A DNA stretch of 64,000 nt from UBA1876 sp003446665 (GTDB lineage: Bacteria > Synergistota > Synergistia > Synergistales > Thermovirgaceae), in NCBI GenBank assembly GCA_040616305.1, contig CP159918.1:1302001-1366000 (forward strand), written 5' to 3'. Below the pieces are notes generated by a model. That model saw nothing but the letters and a program-made list of their open reading frames with translations, was not told the DNA's origin and searched no databases. Made by a program: the position numbers and the translations under genes. The first letter of the stretch is position 1. Every line of letters starts with the position of its first letter. Positions 1 through 9,179 of the stretch are shown here, piece by piece.

Positions 1-616
1 CACAGAAAGCGCCCGCCACCTTGCAGACAGATTCTATATCGGCGGAACCTTCATATCGTTGAGCCGGCGTCCTTCCATGAAGCGTAACGTGATCAGCTCC
101 CGCTTCGATCAATGTTTCTATAAACCTGAGCGTTTCACTCAGGTCGCCTGCAGAAATGAGGCGCATTTTAACCCAAACAGGTAAACCAGCTTCCTTGAGT
201 TCCTCCACCATTCGCCGTGCCAAGTCCTTTCGCTTTAAAAGAGCTGCGCCTGCTCCTTTTTTTATGACCTTCGGCATGGGACATGCCATGTTGATCGAGA
301 AGGCATCAAAAGACTTTCCCCATGTATCCCCACCTTTATCGACACATTGGACAAGCGAATCTGCATTTCCGGTGAAAAACTGCAAAACCGCGGGAGACTT
401 TTGTCCGCCCTTTCTGAGCATGCGGAGAGTTTTCCTGTTTCCGTGTATTACACCCGAACAGCTGACCATTTCGGTGTGTGTGAGTCCCGCTCCCTGCTTC
501 TCGAAAAATCTTCTGACAGCAGGAACGGTTATCCCGGCCAGTGGCGCTATCCAAAACGGGTTGTCAACCTCGATGCCTCCTACAGAAATTTTGTTCACGG
601 TTTCAAGACGGCTCAT
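1..616 (-). CDS. dus: tRNA-dihydrouridine synthase (Dus family), 3' end beyond window
   Basis: FMN-dependent enzyme that reduces uridine to dihydrouridine in the tRNA D-loop. About 205 residues are visible and the frame is open to the window edge, so the C-terminal helical tRNA-binding domain is missing from view. The N-terminal TIM-barrel shows the family signature NPFWIAPLAGIT (about residues 19-30), the catalytic-cysteine segment NMACPMPKV with Cys112, and GADHVTLHGRT (about 173-183) near the FMN phosphate site. The ATG shares one base with the TAA stop of coaX (TAATG), so the two are translationally coupled. Which Dus subfamily this is cannot be settled from a partial gene. Confidence 0.88.
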   Translation of the reverse strand, partial: MSRLETVNKISVGGIEVDNPFWIAPLAGITVPAVRRFFEKQGAGLTHTEMVSCSGVIHGNRKTLRMLRKGGQKSPAVLQFFTGNADSLVQCVDKGGDTWGKSFDAFSINMACPMPKVIKKGAGAALLKRKDLARRMVEELKEAGLPVWVKMRLISAGDLSETLRFIETLIEAGADHVTLHGRTPAQRYEGSADIESVCKVAGAFC

Positions 617-1377
617 TACGTTTTATTCCTGTTGTAAATAATCTTGAGTCCCTCCAGCGTAAGCCACGGGTCCACGATTTCTATAGCCTCCGACAAGGGT
701 GCTATTCTTTCTGCGTCACCACCTGTTGCTACGACAGGAGCCTCTCCTATTTCTTTCTTTATTTTCCTCGCAAGGGTATCAACTAGTCCGGCGAAACCAT
801 GAAGTATGCCCGATTGTATGGACTCCATCGTGTTTTTACCTATAACCCGCGCCGGTATCTCGAAAGACACTTTGGGGAGTTTCGCGGTTTTTCCAAAAAG
901 CGCTTCCACGCTTGTCCCAAGCCCCGGCGCAATGACTCCTCCGAGGTAGTTCCCTTCGGCCGAAACCGCGTCGAGTGTTATCGCCGTACCGAAATCAACG
1001 ATGATCAGAGGCTTTCCGTACTTGACCATTCCCGCCACAGAGTTTACAAGACGGTCCGCTCCGACGTCCCCGGGTGCTTCATAATCTACGGCCATACCAA
1101 GATCCAGATTGTGCGAAACTCTGAGACATGTTACGCTCAGATAACGCCCGATCCCCTCGGACCAAGGGATGTCCAGTGGAGGAACCACGCTGGAAAGAAT
1201 AGCCCCCTTAAGCATTGACGAATCGATACCGGACAAATCCAGCAAGTTCAACAAGTAGACGCCGATTTCATCGGCTGTCCTGGTTTTCGACATCAACCTC
1301 CAGTGACAAAGCAGCTCTTCTTCACGAAATATGCCAATAACGGTTTGAGTATTTCCAATATCCACAACCAGAAGCAT
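616..1377 (-). CDS. coaX: Type III pantothenate kinase
   Basis: Cytoplasmic first step of coenzyme A synthesis: phosphorylates pantothenate. It belongs to the acetate/sugar kinase ASKHA fold. Visible motifs are DIGNTQT near the N-terminus (phosphate 1), PGDVGADRLVN around residue 101-111 and DFGTAITLD around 125-133. The start is placed at the ATG preceded by GGAGGTGAAGAA. This gives 253 residues, the usual CoaX length. An upstream in-frame ATG at 1431 would add 18 residues without family similarity and run into comEC. It lies between comEC (38 bp upstream) and dus (1-bp overlap), so it is probably co-transcribed with them. Confidence 0.95.
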   Translation of the reverse strand: MLLVVDIGNTQTVIGIFREEELLCHWRLMSKTRTADEIGVYLLNLLDLSGIDSSMLKGAILSSVVPPLDIPWSEGIGRYLSVTCLRVSHNLDLGMAVDYEAPGDVGADRLVNSVAGMVKYGKPLIIVDFGTAITLDAVSAEGNYLGGVIAPGLGTSVEALFGKTAKLPKVSFEIPARVIGKNTMESIQSGILHGFAGLVDTLARKIKKEIGEAPVVATGGDAERIAPLSEAIEIVDPWLTLEGLKIIYNRNKT

Positions 1378-1414
1378 TTCTTCACCTCCAGGCCTTGAAT
1401 GCTTCAGCGAACCT

Positions 1415-2824
1415 TTATAAAAGCACCCCACCGAACACAGCAGCGCAAATAGCTGCCAAAACCGGACTCCAGCCTTTCATTCCGCATGCTTTTAAAATGA
1501 TGAAAAGCAGTATTGCAGCAACTGCTACGGCAGGAAAGAATTCGACCCCGGCTTTAAAAGATATCACCATGGCGATACTTTGCGCGCAATAGTGGTAAAA
1601 CCTCAACATGCCCTCGGCGATATACACTGCGAAGGAAGCCCCCGGAACTCCCGCCAAGACCGGCAAAGCTGCAACCGAAAGCACGGGCAAAAAGACACTG
1701 AAAAAAGGAACTGCGAAAATGTTCATAATAAGTCCCACCAGTGGCACTTCCTCGAAGGCCCTGGCAATGAAAGCTCCCGTCATATACCAGACTAGCACAG
1801 GTGCTGCCCACAAAAACCTGTTGTCCCTGGTTCCCGCGAGTGAACCCAGTACCAAAGCCGCAACTACCGACAAGCGCCACCCCAAATCCCAGAACCACCA
1901 AGGTCGCCAGAAAAGTATCAGTACCGCCGCCGCAGGTACGGCGTTGACCGCCCTGACGGGGCGTCCCAATAGATTACCGGCAAATGCAAGCTGAAACATC
2001 AAGGCTGCACGGATAGCGCTCGCGGCTCCACCGGCAATCACTACATAGGCCCACATAAAAAACGAGGGAACAAGAACGCCGCGGCGGAAAATTCTCTTCA
2101 ATCCCAGGGCCACTATCCCGACATGAAGACCTGAAATGGCGAGCAGATGGGACGTGCCCCACTGTCTGTGCAAATCCGCAAGATCGGGATCACGTTTACC
2201 GAGCCATGCAGCCAGAACATACGCGCGAGTCAGCTTTGGCAAGCGAAGCAAAATGCGCTCTTTCAGAAAACTGCGCCACGCGGGAAACCCGAAGGTAGAA
2301 AATCCGCATTTGCTTATTTCTACCTGACGGACGACACCCAGCACGCCTCTGGCCCTCCAGTAGGTGTCTTCGTCAAACCCGTCTGAAGAAAGATTCGGTT
2401 TGAAAAAGTGCAGGTTGCCTGTTATCCTCGCCTGGTCACCCTCTCTGAACACTTTTGTCGCGGGCAACTTGCAAAGGAAGGTCCCTTCATCTGTTTTTAC
2501 CACGACTACGCGCCTTTTGCCCCAAGCCCTTTCCGTCACAATCGTTCCCGTTGTATCGAGTTTAAATGAACCGTCATCGGGAGGCGTTACTTCAAGCCTG
2601 ACAATTGAACTCAGAAAAAAAAGAAGCAAAACCCCGGTGATTACAAACACTTCTCCGGCAAAGCCCGGAGGTGGCGAAGTCGTTCCGGAAAATACAAGAA
2701 AAAGAACCACCAAAAAACCAGTCGCGCAGGCAATCGAAAAAGGCATCTGCTTCTCCAGCGCGTAAAGGAAGGTAGTGCATCCCGCTAAAAGCAGAAATGC
2801 GGGGGCTTCCGCCAGGATAGTCAG
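1415..2824 (-). CDS. comEC: ComEC/Rec2-type DNA uptake channel, short form
   Basis: Multi-pass inner-membrane protein of the competence family, which moves transforming single-stranded DNA across the membrane. The hallmark GTSHLLAISGLHVGI lies about 224-238 residues in, followed by a run of hydrophobic helices to the C-terminus. Full-length ComEC is typically 700-800 residues and ends in a metallo-beta-lactamase-like domain. This protein stops after the membrane domain at about 469 residues, with no zinc-binding HxHxDH. The start is uncertain. An ATG at 2905 would overlap comEA by 85 bp and add unlikely sequence; a CTG at 2824 overlapping the comEA stop (CTGA) fits better, though CTG starts are rare. 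Upstream partner: comEA. Confidence 0.85.
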   Translation of the reverse strand: MTILAEAPAFLLLAGCTTFLYALEKQMPFSIACATGFLVVLFLVFSGTTSPPPGFAGEVFVITGVLLLFFLSSIVRLEVTPPDDGSFKLDTTGTIVTERAWGKRRVVVVKTDEGTFLCKLPATKVFREGDQARITGNLHFFKPNLSSDGFDEDTYWRARGVLGVVRQVEISKCGFSTFGFPAWRSFLKERILLRLPKLTRAYVLAAWLGKRDPDLADLHRQWGTSHLLAISGLHVGIVALGLKRIFRRGVLVPSFFMWAYVVIAGGAASAIRAALMFQLAFAGNLLGRPVRAVNAVPAAAVLILFWRPWWFWDLGWRLSVVAALVLGSLAGTRDNRFLWAAPVLVWYMTGAFIARAFEEVPLVGLIMNIFAVPFFSVFLPVLSVAALPVLAGVPGASFAVYIAEGMLRFYHYCAQSIAMVISFKAGVEFFPAVAVAAILLFIILKACGMKGWSPVLAAICAAVFGGVLL

Positions 2825-3516
2825 CGACTCACGCGGACATGATCCCTTATGGCTTCCAGCTTCGCCGGTCCTATTCCCTTGACGGAAAGCAAGTCTTCCA
2901 CGCATCGGAAAGGTCCCTCTTTATCCCGGTACCGTATAATGGCCTCCGCAGTCTTTGGCCCTATTCCGGGCAGTTTTTCAAGGGTCTTCATATCGGCCCT
3001 GTTGATATCTATGAGTTCATTATCCACTATTCCTCCCGCAAGGGCTTCACTGCCAAAGATGTAAGGTGTTTTGAAAGAATTTTCGGGAGAAGGCTCCGCT
3101 GCTTCGGTCTTGTCAGGGACATGGATATGCATCCCGTCCGCCAGAGGCGCCGCCATGTTAAAAGCCTCGGGGACAGCCTCCGGGGTCAGCCCGCCTGCTT
3201 GATCCACCAGCTGATACACCCTGGAACCAGGCGGCAAACGGTAAACACCCGGCCTTTTTACTGCACCGGTGATATACAAAACCCAGTGCTCCTCTTTTTT
3301 ATTTTCCCCGGTTTCGGTTGAAGCAGCGTCTGAAACACTGTCGGCGGTATCGTCCATTGAAAAGTGGAGCGCGGGTCCCGCCACGTGTTTCGGCTTTTCA
3401 CCGACCCATTTACCGCTGAAAGACAAGACCAATACGGCTGCAGCGGCAAGGCATAAAAATCCGCCGACGAGAAAGGCAAACCCTCTGATCTTCGGGTTAT
3501 CCCACACGGCTCGCAT
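2821..3516 (-). CDS. comEA: ComEA family DNA-binding protein (SLBB plus helix-hairpin-helix)
   Basis: Periplasmic or membrane-anchored DNA receptor that hands DNA to ComEC. The 231-residue product has an N-terminal transmembrane anchor (about residues 11-33). A charged linker follows, then an SLBB-type segment beginning near VLYITGAVKRPGVYRLPPG. The C-terminal pair of helix-hairpin-helix motifs includes INRADMKTLEKLPGIGPKTA and the later VEDLLSVKGIGPAKLEAI. It overlaps miaB by 20 bp upstream and meets comEC at its stop codon downstream, so the three are read as one unit. Domain order and size are normal for ComEA. Confidence 0.93.
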   Translation of the reverse strand: MRAVWDNPKIRGFAFLVGGFLCLAAAAVLVLSFSGKWVGEKPKHVAGPALHFSMDDTADSVSDAASTETGENKKEEHWVLYITGAVKRPGVYRLPPGSRVYQLVDQAGGLTPEAVPEAFNMAAPLADGMHIHVPDKTEAAEPSPENSFKTPYIFGSEALAGGIVDNELIDINRADMKTLEKLPGIGPKTAEAIIRYRDKEGPFRCVEDLLSVKGIGPAKLEAIRDHVRVSR

Positions 3517-4849
3517 CCCCCACTGCAGAACTTTTTTCGGGAAGCAGGCTGCCGAAAAGGTACCAATTACCTGCCTGGTCTATTCTTGCTTTTACCATCC
3601 GCCCGAGCATTGATTCCGGCCCTTCGACGATCACTACCTTGTCTGTCGCCGTCCTGCCCTGCAAAAGTTCCTTTCCCTTAGGAGCGAGACCGTCAATCAG
3701 TATTTCGCAGGTCTTCCCTACAAGGGCCTTGTTTATTTCGGCGGATATTCTCGATTGGACCCTGTTGACCTCATTGAGGCGTCTTTTTTTCTCTTCTTCG
3801 GGAAGCTGGTCCTGCATCTGTGACGCTACGGTACCCTCCCTTGGTGAGTAGGCAGCCGAATGAAGGAGATCGAACCTGAAACGTTCCAAGGCTTTCAGGG
3901 AGGCCTGGAAATCCTCGTCGGTCTCGCCCGGGAAGCCTACGATAAGGTCGCTCGTGATCGCCACCTCGGAAAGGCCATCCCGGATCATCTTGACCGTGAA
4001 AGCATACTGTTCCAGCGTATATCCCCGTCGCATGGCCGCCAGTATACGGTCGCTCCCGGACTGTATGGGAAGGTTGATGGCAGGGCAGATCTTTGGGTTT
4101 CCCGCCATGACGTCGACAATATCCCTTGTGAAGTCTCTAGGGTGAGAGGTGTAAAACCGTATCCTGTCGAGCTTTCTTTCCGACGCTACATCACGAAGAA
4201 GTGAGGCAAAGGAATAGCCGTTTTTGAAATCTGCTCCGTATGAATTGACGTTTTGGCCGATAAGGCTGATCTCCCGGACGCCATCGTCGGTCAGTCTGCG
4301 CACTTCTTCGATTATCTCTTCGGGAGCCCTGGATCTGAACCGTCCCCGTACATAGGGCACTATGCAATAGGTACAGAAATTGTCACAACCATGGGCTATA
4401 GTGAGAAAGGCCTTCCATGGGTTTTCGCGTCGGATCGGAGCACACCCGAGGTCGTGCAGCTCGTTGTGATCGTCCAGAAACAGGCGCGTCTTCCTGCTTT
4501 TTATGACTTCTTCAAGCCCTTCCGGGACACGCCCCAGGTTTCGCGGACCAGCTACGAGGCGCACGTTCGTAAACCTGGACATGAACGCATTACCGAGTCT
4601 TTGCGCCATACACCCCACAACGGCCACAAAAGGCGACCGACGGGTTCTGTACAGGTTTTCAAGACGGCCGATCTCGCTCCAAACCTTTTGCTCGGCCTTG
4701 GCCCTTATGCTGCAAGTAACGTAAATTACCACGTCCGCTTTGTCTTCCGTCGTTTCATTCCAGCCACGATCCAACAAGGCCGTCTTCAACCTGTCCGCAT
4801 CATAAACATTCATCTGGCAACCGTAGACATATATAGTAAAAGCAAACAC
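3497..4849 (-). CDS. miaB: MiaB-type tRNA methylthiotransferase (GTG start)
   Basis: Radical-SAM enzyme that adds the 2-methylthio group to N6-isopentenyl-adenosine 37 of tRNA. The 450-residue protein has the N-terminal UPF0004 domain (YGCQMN near residue 9, VTCSIR and VVGCMAQ providing the three cluster cysteines). The radical-SAM motif CDNFCTYC follows within HGCDNFCTYCIVPYVRGRFR, and a C-terminal TRAM-like domain ends near LFGSLL. The start is GTG preceded by GGGAGGG. The GCQMN signature favours MiaB over MtaB or RimO. It is the first gene of the dus operon and diverges from the small secreted gene at 4972. Confidence 0.93.
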   Translation of the reverse strand: MFAFTIYVYGCQMNVYDADRLKTALLDRGWNETTEDKADVVIYVTCSIRAKAEQKVWSEIGRLENLYRTRRSPFVAVVGCMAQRLGNAFMSRFTNVRLVAGPRNLGRVPEGLEEVIKSRKTRLFLDDHNELHDLGCAPIRRENPWKAFLTIAHGCDNFCTYCIVPYVRGRFRSRAPEEIIEEVRRLTDDGVREISLIGQNVNSYGADFKNGYSFASLLRDVASERKLDRIRFYTSHPRDFTRDIVDVMAGNPKICPAINLPIQSGSDRILAAMRRGYTLEQYAFTVKMIRDGLSEVAITSDLIVGFPGETDEDFQASLKALERFRFDLLHSAAYSPREGTVASQMQDQLPEEEKKRRLNEVNRVQSRISAEINKALVGKTCEILIDGLAPKGKELLQGRTATDKVVIVEGPESMLGRMVKARIDQAGNWYLFGSLLPEKSSAVGDASRVG

Positions 4850-4971
4850 CGCAGACCCTCCCGGCTCGTTTACGGCTTTTTCATTGGCGAAAACAAAGTC
4901 ACAAACCGAAAAAACATGATACCATTTCCGTCGGGATTATGTGACTATCCTGCACAACCTGGAGGATTCAT

Positions 4972-5475
4972 ATGGAAAATACCGGAAAGATTTCACTTCG
5001 CGTCGTTTTTCTTGCTGCCCTGGCTTCAGTCTTGATGTGTATCTTTGCGGCCGACGCGTCAAATCAGCCGACACTGGATTCACTTCCAGACGTGCCAGGC
5101 TGGACGGGGAGCGCAACACAATTAACTTCGCTGAAGTCTGCAGAAAAAGAAGAAGGACGAATGCTTGAACGCAGCTACAGAAAAAACGGCACCCTGCAGA
5201 CCGTAACAGTAGTATTGCTGGAAGGATCGGGAACAAGTTGGCTGACTTTTCCCGAAGAGGCCATAGATGCCACCGACGGTCCTTTTGGAACAGGGTCAAC
5301 CTACCGCACACTCAAGGTTCGAGGCAAAGAGGCGGTACTGGAAAACCACCCGATCCAGGGGAAGGCCCTCGCAATAAAGCTGGATACCTCCGTTACCCTT
5401 ACCATCGAAATGTCCAGTGACGAAGCCCTCCTCCTGGAATTTGCGCATGAAATAATCGAATTGGCAGGTTTTTGA
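4972..5475 (+). CDS. Small exported protein of unknown function
   Basis: The product is not recognised. It has 167 residues, with an N-terminal signal peptide (basic start, hydrophobic stretch about residues 10-26, then an Ala-rich cleavage site near ADAS). The mature part is about 140 residues, acidic, with alternating beta-like hydrophobic stretches and no cysteine in the mature region. The start is well supported by GGAGG seven bases ahead of the ATG. It is the only plus-strand gene for a long stretch, divergent from miaB and convergent with carB, whose stop lies 28 bp away. A periplasmic or surface role is inferred only from the signal sequence. Confidence 0.75.
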   Translation: MENTGKISLRVVFLAALASVLMCIFAADASNQPTLDSLPDVPGWTGSATQLTSLKSAEKEEGRMLERSYRKNGTLQTVTVVLLEGSGTSWLTFPEEAIDATDGPFGTGSTYRTLKVRGKEAVLENHPIQGKALAIKLDTSVTLTIEMSSDEALLLEFAHEIIELAGF

Positions 5476-5502
5476 TCGAATCTTTTCCCTTACATTTGCG
5501 GT

Positions 5503-8500
5503 TCAACATCTGTCCCCGCCCTTTTTCAACGACAGGGCCACGCCAATAGCAGAAGCCGACTGGAGTGTGCCCAGACATGGAACTCCGGCCTCTATGGCCG
5601 ATCGCCTTATGGCAAAGCCGTCCCTGACGGATAATGTAGATGCCGATGGAATATTTATAACCAAATCCCAATTACCCTTTTTGATACTATTCTGCAGTCC
5701 TTCTCCTTTTTCTGCAACACCACAGGGTATGCCCCACTTTTCAAGGACTTCGGCCGTCCCTTTCGTGGCATCGATAGACCAGCCAAGGGTGCAAAACGCG
5801 GAGGCAATGCCGCTTATATTACCCTTGGCCGCGTCGCTTACCGAAAGGAGCATTTTCCCCTTCTCGGGAAGAACCCATCCTGCTCCTCGCAACGCTTCCC
5901 AAAGGGCTTCAGATACGTTGTCGGCGACTCCCAAAGATTCTCCCGTAGACTGCATTGCAGGTCCCAGGCGGGAGTCTACACCGGGCAGCTTTTCAGTGGA
6001 AAAAACGGGTACCTTTACGCCCATTGGTCCCATTCTTTTCTGAAGTCCGGTAGGCCACCCAAGCGTCGCGATCCCTTTTCCAAGGGCTATATCGACGGCG
6101 ATCTCCACAAGCGGGATACCTGTCAATTTCGTGGCGATTGGTATGGTCCTACTGGCCCTTGGATTTGCTTCAATGACATAAAGATCGTCACCGTCCTGGA
6201 CGAACTGGATGTTCATCATACCTCTGACTTGCAGAGCTTCCGCGATTTTAACGGTTGTTTCCAAGATCTTTTCCTTCAGGCCGACGCTGAGAGATACGTC
6301 AGGAAAAACAGCGATGGAATCGCCCGAGTGTACCCCTGGAGGATCCAGATGTTCGAAAACGCCGGGAATCAGGACATCTTTCCCGTCGTAAAGCGCGTCG
6401 ACCTCGAATTCCCTACCTGGCAGGAAACGGTCGATCAAAACGGTCTGACCCGCTTTGATCTCGAGGGCCATCTTTAAAACCTCTTCAAGGTCATCAGGTG
6501 TCGAAACAGCCTGCATTGCAAGCCCACCGATCACGAAACTTGGCCTTATCATAACAGGATAACCCACCTCAGCTGCGCATTTCAGACCCGCTTGAACGGA
6601 CGCAACGGCTGCACCCTTCGGCTGGGGTATCCCCAAAGAATTCAGAAGAGAGGAGAACTTTTCCCTGTCCTCGGCGGTTTTTATCCCCGCACAAGGTGTA
6701 CCCAAAAGGGGAATTCCCGCTTCGTCGAGATCGAGACCAAGCTTCAGTGATGTTTGTCCGCCGAAACAGGCGAACATTCCTTCGACCTTTTCCCGCTTTA
6801 TTATCGGCAACACATCTTCCGTAGACAAAGGCTCGAAGTACAAGGCGTCGGAAACATCATGGTCCGTACTAACCGTCTCTGGATTGTTGTTTATGATGAT
6901 GGCCCTTTTGTTTCGCTTTTTGAGGGCCTCCACAGCTTTTACACAGCAATAATCGAACTCTACTCCCTGGCCTATCCTTATAGGGCCCGATCCCAGGACC
7001 GCTATCGCAGTTCTTCGGTCCTGTCCGTCCGGCAACTGATCGCCCTCAAACCCGCCCCTTGTCGCGTACCAGTATCCGGAACCCGATGCAACTTCTCCCG
7101 ACGGGCGACCTATCATTCTGTATATCCTCGGGTGCTCCTTCCAACCGCGGCTTTCACGCAATTCCTCCCTGGTAATACCACAAAAGGCGGCCGTTTCATC
7201 TTCCGGAAAGTTGTAAATAGCCGCCTCTTTCAAAAGGTGCTCTTGCGGGCCTTTTCTTTCGAGATCAGTCCTCAGCCTGGATATTTTGGCCAATTCTTTG
7301 ACAAAAAACTCATGAATACCGGAAGCCTTTGAAATGGGTTTCTCCCTTTCACCCCGCCTCAGAAGTTCAAGCATCGCCCATAGCCTGCGATGCGTCGGGG
7401 TCTTGAGTTCTGCATAAAGGGCTTCGCTGTCGGTTGTTTCGACCAGTGGATCGGATATCCCGAAAGGTCCGTCCAGGGACCTTATGGCCTTCATGAGGGC
7501 TTCTATGAAGCTTGTGCCGATGGACATGACTTCGCCGGTTGATTTCATACGCGTACCTACAGAGGCATCGGCCTGAGGGAATTTTTCAAAGGGCCACCGA
7601 GGGAACTTTACTACGACATAGTCCGGTGTGGGTTCCGAAAGTGCGTTTCCTTTACCCGTAACAGGATTGGGAAGCTCAGTCAAATTTTTCCCCAGCGCGA
7701 TTTTCGCGGCTATTCTGGCTATGGGGTACCCGGTGGCCTTGCTCGCGAGCGCGCTCGAGCGGCTTGCCCTCGGATTTACCTCGATAACAGCGAACCTTTC
7801 GGCGGCTGGCGAAAGGGCATACTGAACATTACAGGCGCCTCGCACGTCCAAGGCATCGACTATCCTGAAAGCAGAAGCCTTGAAGCGCTGCCACAGCGAA
7901 TCTGTCAGTGTCAAAGTCGGTGCCGCCACAATGCTGTCACCAGTATGAATCCCCATGGGGTCGATGTTTTCCATTCCGCAGACACAAAGGACGTTTCCGG
8001 CCCCGTCGCGCATTACCTCCAGTTCGATTTCGTGCCAGCCCTCAAGGTAACGCTCCACGAGTACCCTGTGTACCGGCGAAGCACGAAGTCCTTCCTCTAC
8101 GATCCTCGAAAGTGCCTCAGGCCCCCTTGCCACACCACCACCGGTACCTCCGAGTGTGAAATCTGGGCGTATAACAAGAGGGAACCCTGCTTCCCCGGCG
8201 AAAACGGTAGCAGCTTCGACACAACTGACGTAAGCACTTTCTATGACGGGTTCTCCTATTGACTCCATAACTTTTCGGAATGCTTCCCTGCCCTCGGACT
8301 TTTTTATCGAATCAGTTGAAGTCCCAAGAACCTTTACACCATACCGTTCCCAAATGCCCTTTTCTTCGAGTTCCACAGCGAGGTTCAACGCTACTTGCCC
8401 CCCGAGAGTGGCTAAAACGGCATCAGGCTTGTGCGTTTTTAGAATATCTTCCACTACGTCGGCCAGCAGTGGACGAATATATATGACATCGGCCAGGCTC

Positions 8501-8688
8501 ACGTCCGTTTGTATTGTGGCAGGATTACTGTTTAAAAGAATCACCCTGCATCCTTCCTCTTTCAATGCCCGGCATGCCTGACAACCAGAGTAATCAAATT
8601 CGGCTGCCTGCCCTATCCTGATCGGTCCTGATCCGATCACAAGAATTTGCTTGTGAGTTCCAGGCTCCATCATGACGTTCCTCACCAT
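5503..8688 (-). CDS. carB: Carbamoyl-phosphate synthase large subunit
   Basis: Makes carbamoyl phosphate for pyrimidines and arginine from bicarbonate, ATP and ammonia delivered by the small subunit. The 1061-residue protein has the duplicated ATP-grasp architecture. The first half opens with ILVIGSGPIRIGQAAEFDYS and the second half repeats IAVLGSGPIRIGQGVEFDY at about residue 550. A C-terminal MGS-like allosteric domain follows. The start is set at the ATG behind AGGAGG; an ATG ten codons earlier lacks a ribosome site. No carA lies next to it, so the glutaminase subunit must be encoded elsewhere. The promoter is at 8761-8788. Confidence 0.96.
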   Translation of the reverse strand: MVRNVMMEPGTHKQILVIGSGPIRIGQAAEFDYSGCQACRALKEEGCRVILLNSNPATIQTDVSLADVIYIRPLLADVVEDILKTHKPDAVLATLGGQVALNLAVELEEKGIWERYGVKVLGTSTDSIKKSEGREAFRKVMESIGEPVIESAYVSCVEAATVFAGEAGFPLVIRPDFTLGGTGGGVARGPEALSRIVEEGLRASPVHRVLVERYLEGWHEIELEVMRDGAGNVLCVCGMENIDPMGIHTGDSIVAAPTLTLTDSLWQRFKASAFRIVDALDVRGACNVQYALSPAAERFAVIEVNPRASRSSALASKATGYPIARIAAKIALGKNLTELPNPVTGKGNALSEPTPDYVVVKFPRWPFEKFPQADASVGTRMKSTGEVMSIGTSFIEALMKAIRSLDGPFGISDPLVETTDSEALYAELKTPTHRRLWAMLELLRRGEREKPISKASGIHEFFVKELAKISRLRTDLERKGPQEHLLKEAAIYNFPEDETAAFCGITREELRESRGWKEHPRIYRMIGRPSGEVASGSGYWYATRGGFEGDQLPDGQDRRTAIAVLGSGPIRIGQGVEFDYCCVKAVEALKKRNKRAIIINNNPETVSTDHDVSDALYFEPLSTEDVLPIIKREKVEGMFACFGGQTSLKLGLDLDEAGIPLLGTPCAGIKTAEDREKFSSLLNSLGIPQPKGAAVASVQAGLKCAAEVGYPVMIRPSFVIGGLAMQAVSTPDDLEEVLKMALEIKAGQTVLIDRFLPGREFEVDALYDGKDVLIPGVFEHLDPPGVHSGDSIAVFPDVSLSVGLKEKILETTVKIAEALQVRGMMNIQFVQDGDDLYVIEANPRASRTIPIATKLTGIPLVEIAVDIALGKGIATLGWPTGLQKRMGPMGVKVPVFSTEKLPGVDSRLGPAMQSTGESLGVADNVSEALWEALRGAGWVLPEKGKMLLSVSDAAKGNISGIASAFCTLGWSIDATKGTAEVLEKWGIPCGVAEKGEGLQNSIKKGNWDLVINIPSASTLSVRDGFAIRRSAIEAGVPCLGTLQSASAIGVALSLKKGGDRC

Positions 8689-8760
8689 TTCCCGCCTCCT
8701 GTATAAATAATTGTTCACGCTTTCAAAATATAGTAACCCTAGTTCACGTCAATCGGAACG

Positions 8761-8788
8761 ATTATAAGCTGCCGCAGCTTCCTGTCAA
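8761..8788 (-). promoter_or_regulatory. carB promoter with palindrome in the spacer
   Basis: Read on the minus strand this is TTGACA, a 16-bp spacer and TATAAT: both hexamers match the sigma-70 consensus exactly. The spacer holds the perfect 15-bp palindrome AAGCTGCGGCAGCTT (8766-8780; seven paired bases each side of one centre base), well placed for a repressor. The leader to the carB ATG is about 65 bases. Confidence 0.8.
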
Positions 8789-8838
8789 GGTGTACAGGAG
8801 GTTTCGTTGGGAGGTTTCAGAGTGATATTCGGTGTGCA

Positions 8839-8870
8839 TAAAAAAAGCGGAGGTGAATTACACCTCCGCT
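8839..8870 (-). terminator. Rho-independent terminator after rubredoxin
   Basis: Minus strand: AGCGGAGGTG stem, five-base loop, perfectly paired second arm, followed directly by seven T residues. It lies 35 bp past the rubredoxin stop and isolates it from the carB promoter. Confidence 0.93.
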
Positions 8871-8904
8871 GGATGGGCTTTAAACTTTCTGGATCACAAC
8901 AGGC

Positions 8905-9066
8905 TTATTCCTCGGGTTCGAACATGTCTTTACCTACTCCGCAAACAGGACAAACCCAGCTTTCCGGAATATCTTCAAAGGCCGTTCCCGGCTCTATGCC
9001 ACCGTCCGGGTCTCCATTGGCTGGATCGTACACATACCCGCAAACCGTGCATACGTACTTCTTCAT
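8905..9066 (-). CDS. Rubredoxin, 53 residues
   Basis: Small soluble one-electron carrier, often supplying reductases or oxygen-scavenging enzymes in anaerobes. The short frame encodes both metal knuckles: CTVCGYVYDP (Cys6, Cys9) and WVCPVCGVGKDMFE (Cys39, Cys42), which bind one Fe. The acidic middle (PDGGIEPGTAFEDIP) is typical. Length matches the family's 52-54 residues. It stands alone, with its own terminator downstream and a 113-bp gap to the M24 peptidase stop upstream, so it is probably transcribed from its own promoter. Its redox partner cannot be told from this window. Confidence 0.96.
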   Translation of the reverse strand: MKKYVCTVCGYVYDPANGDPDGGIEPGTAFEDIPESWVCPVCGVGKDMFEPEE

Positions 9067-9179
9067 ATTTTTTACCCCCTTGGCGGACTTGTTCTTGTAT
9101 GCTGTTAGTGGTCATTATAAAATGCTTTCCAGATTCTAGCAACGCTTTATTCCATCGTCACATGTTACATCTTTGATTA

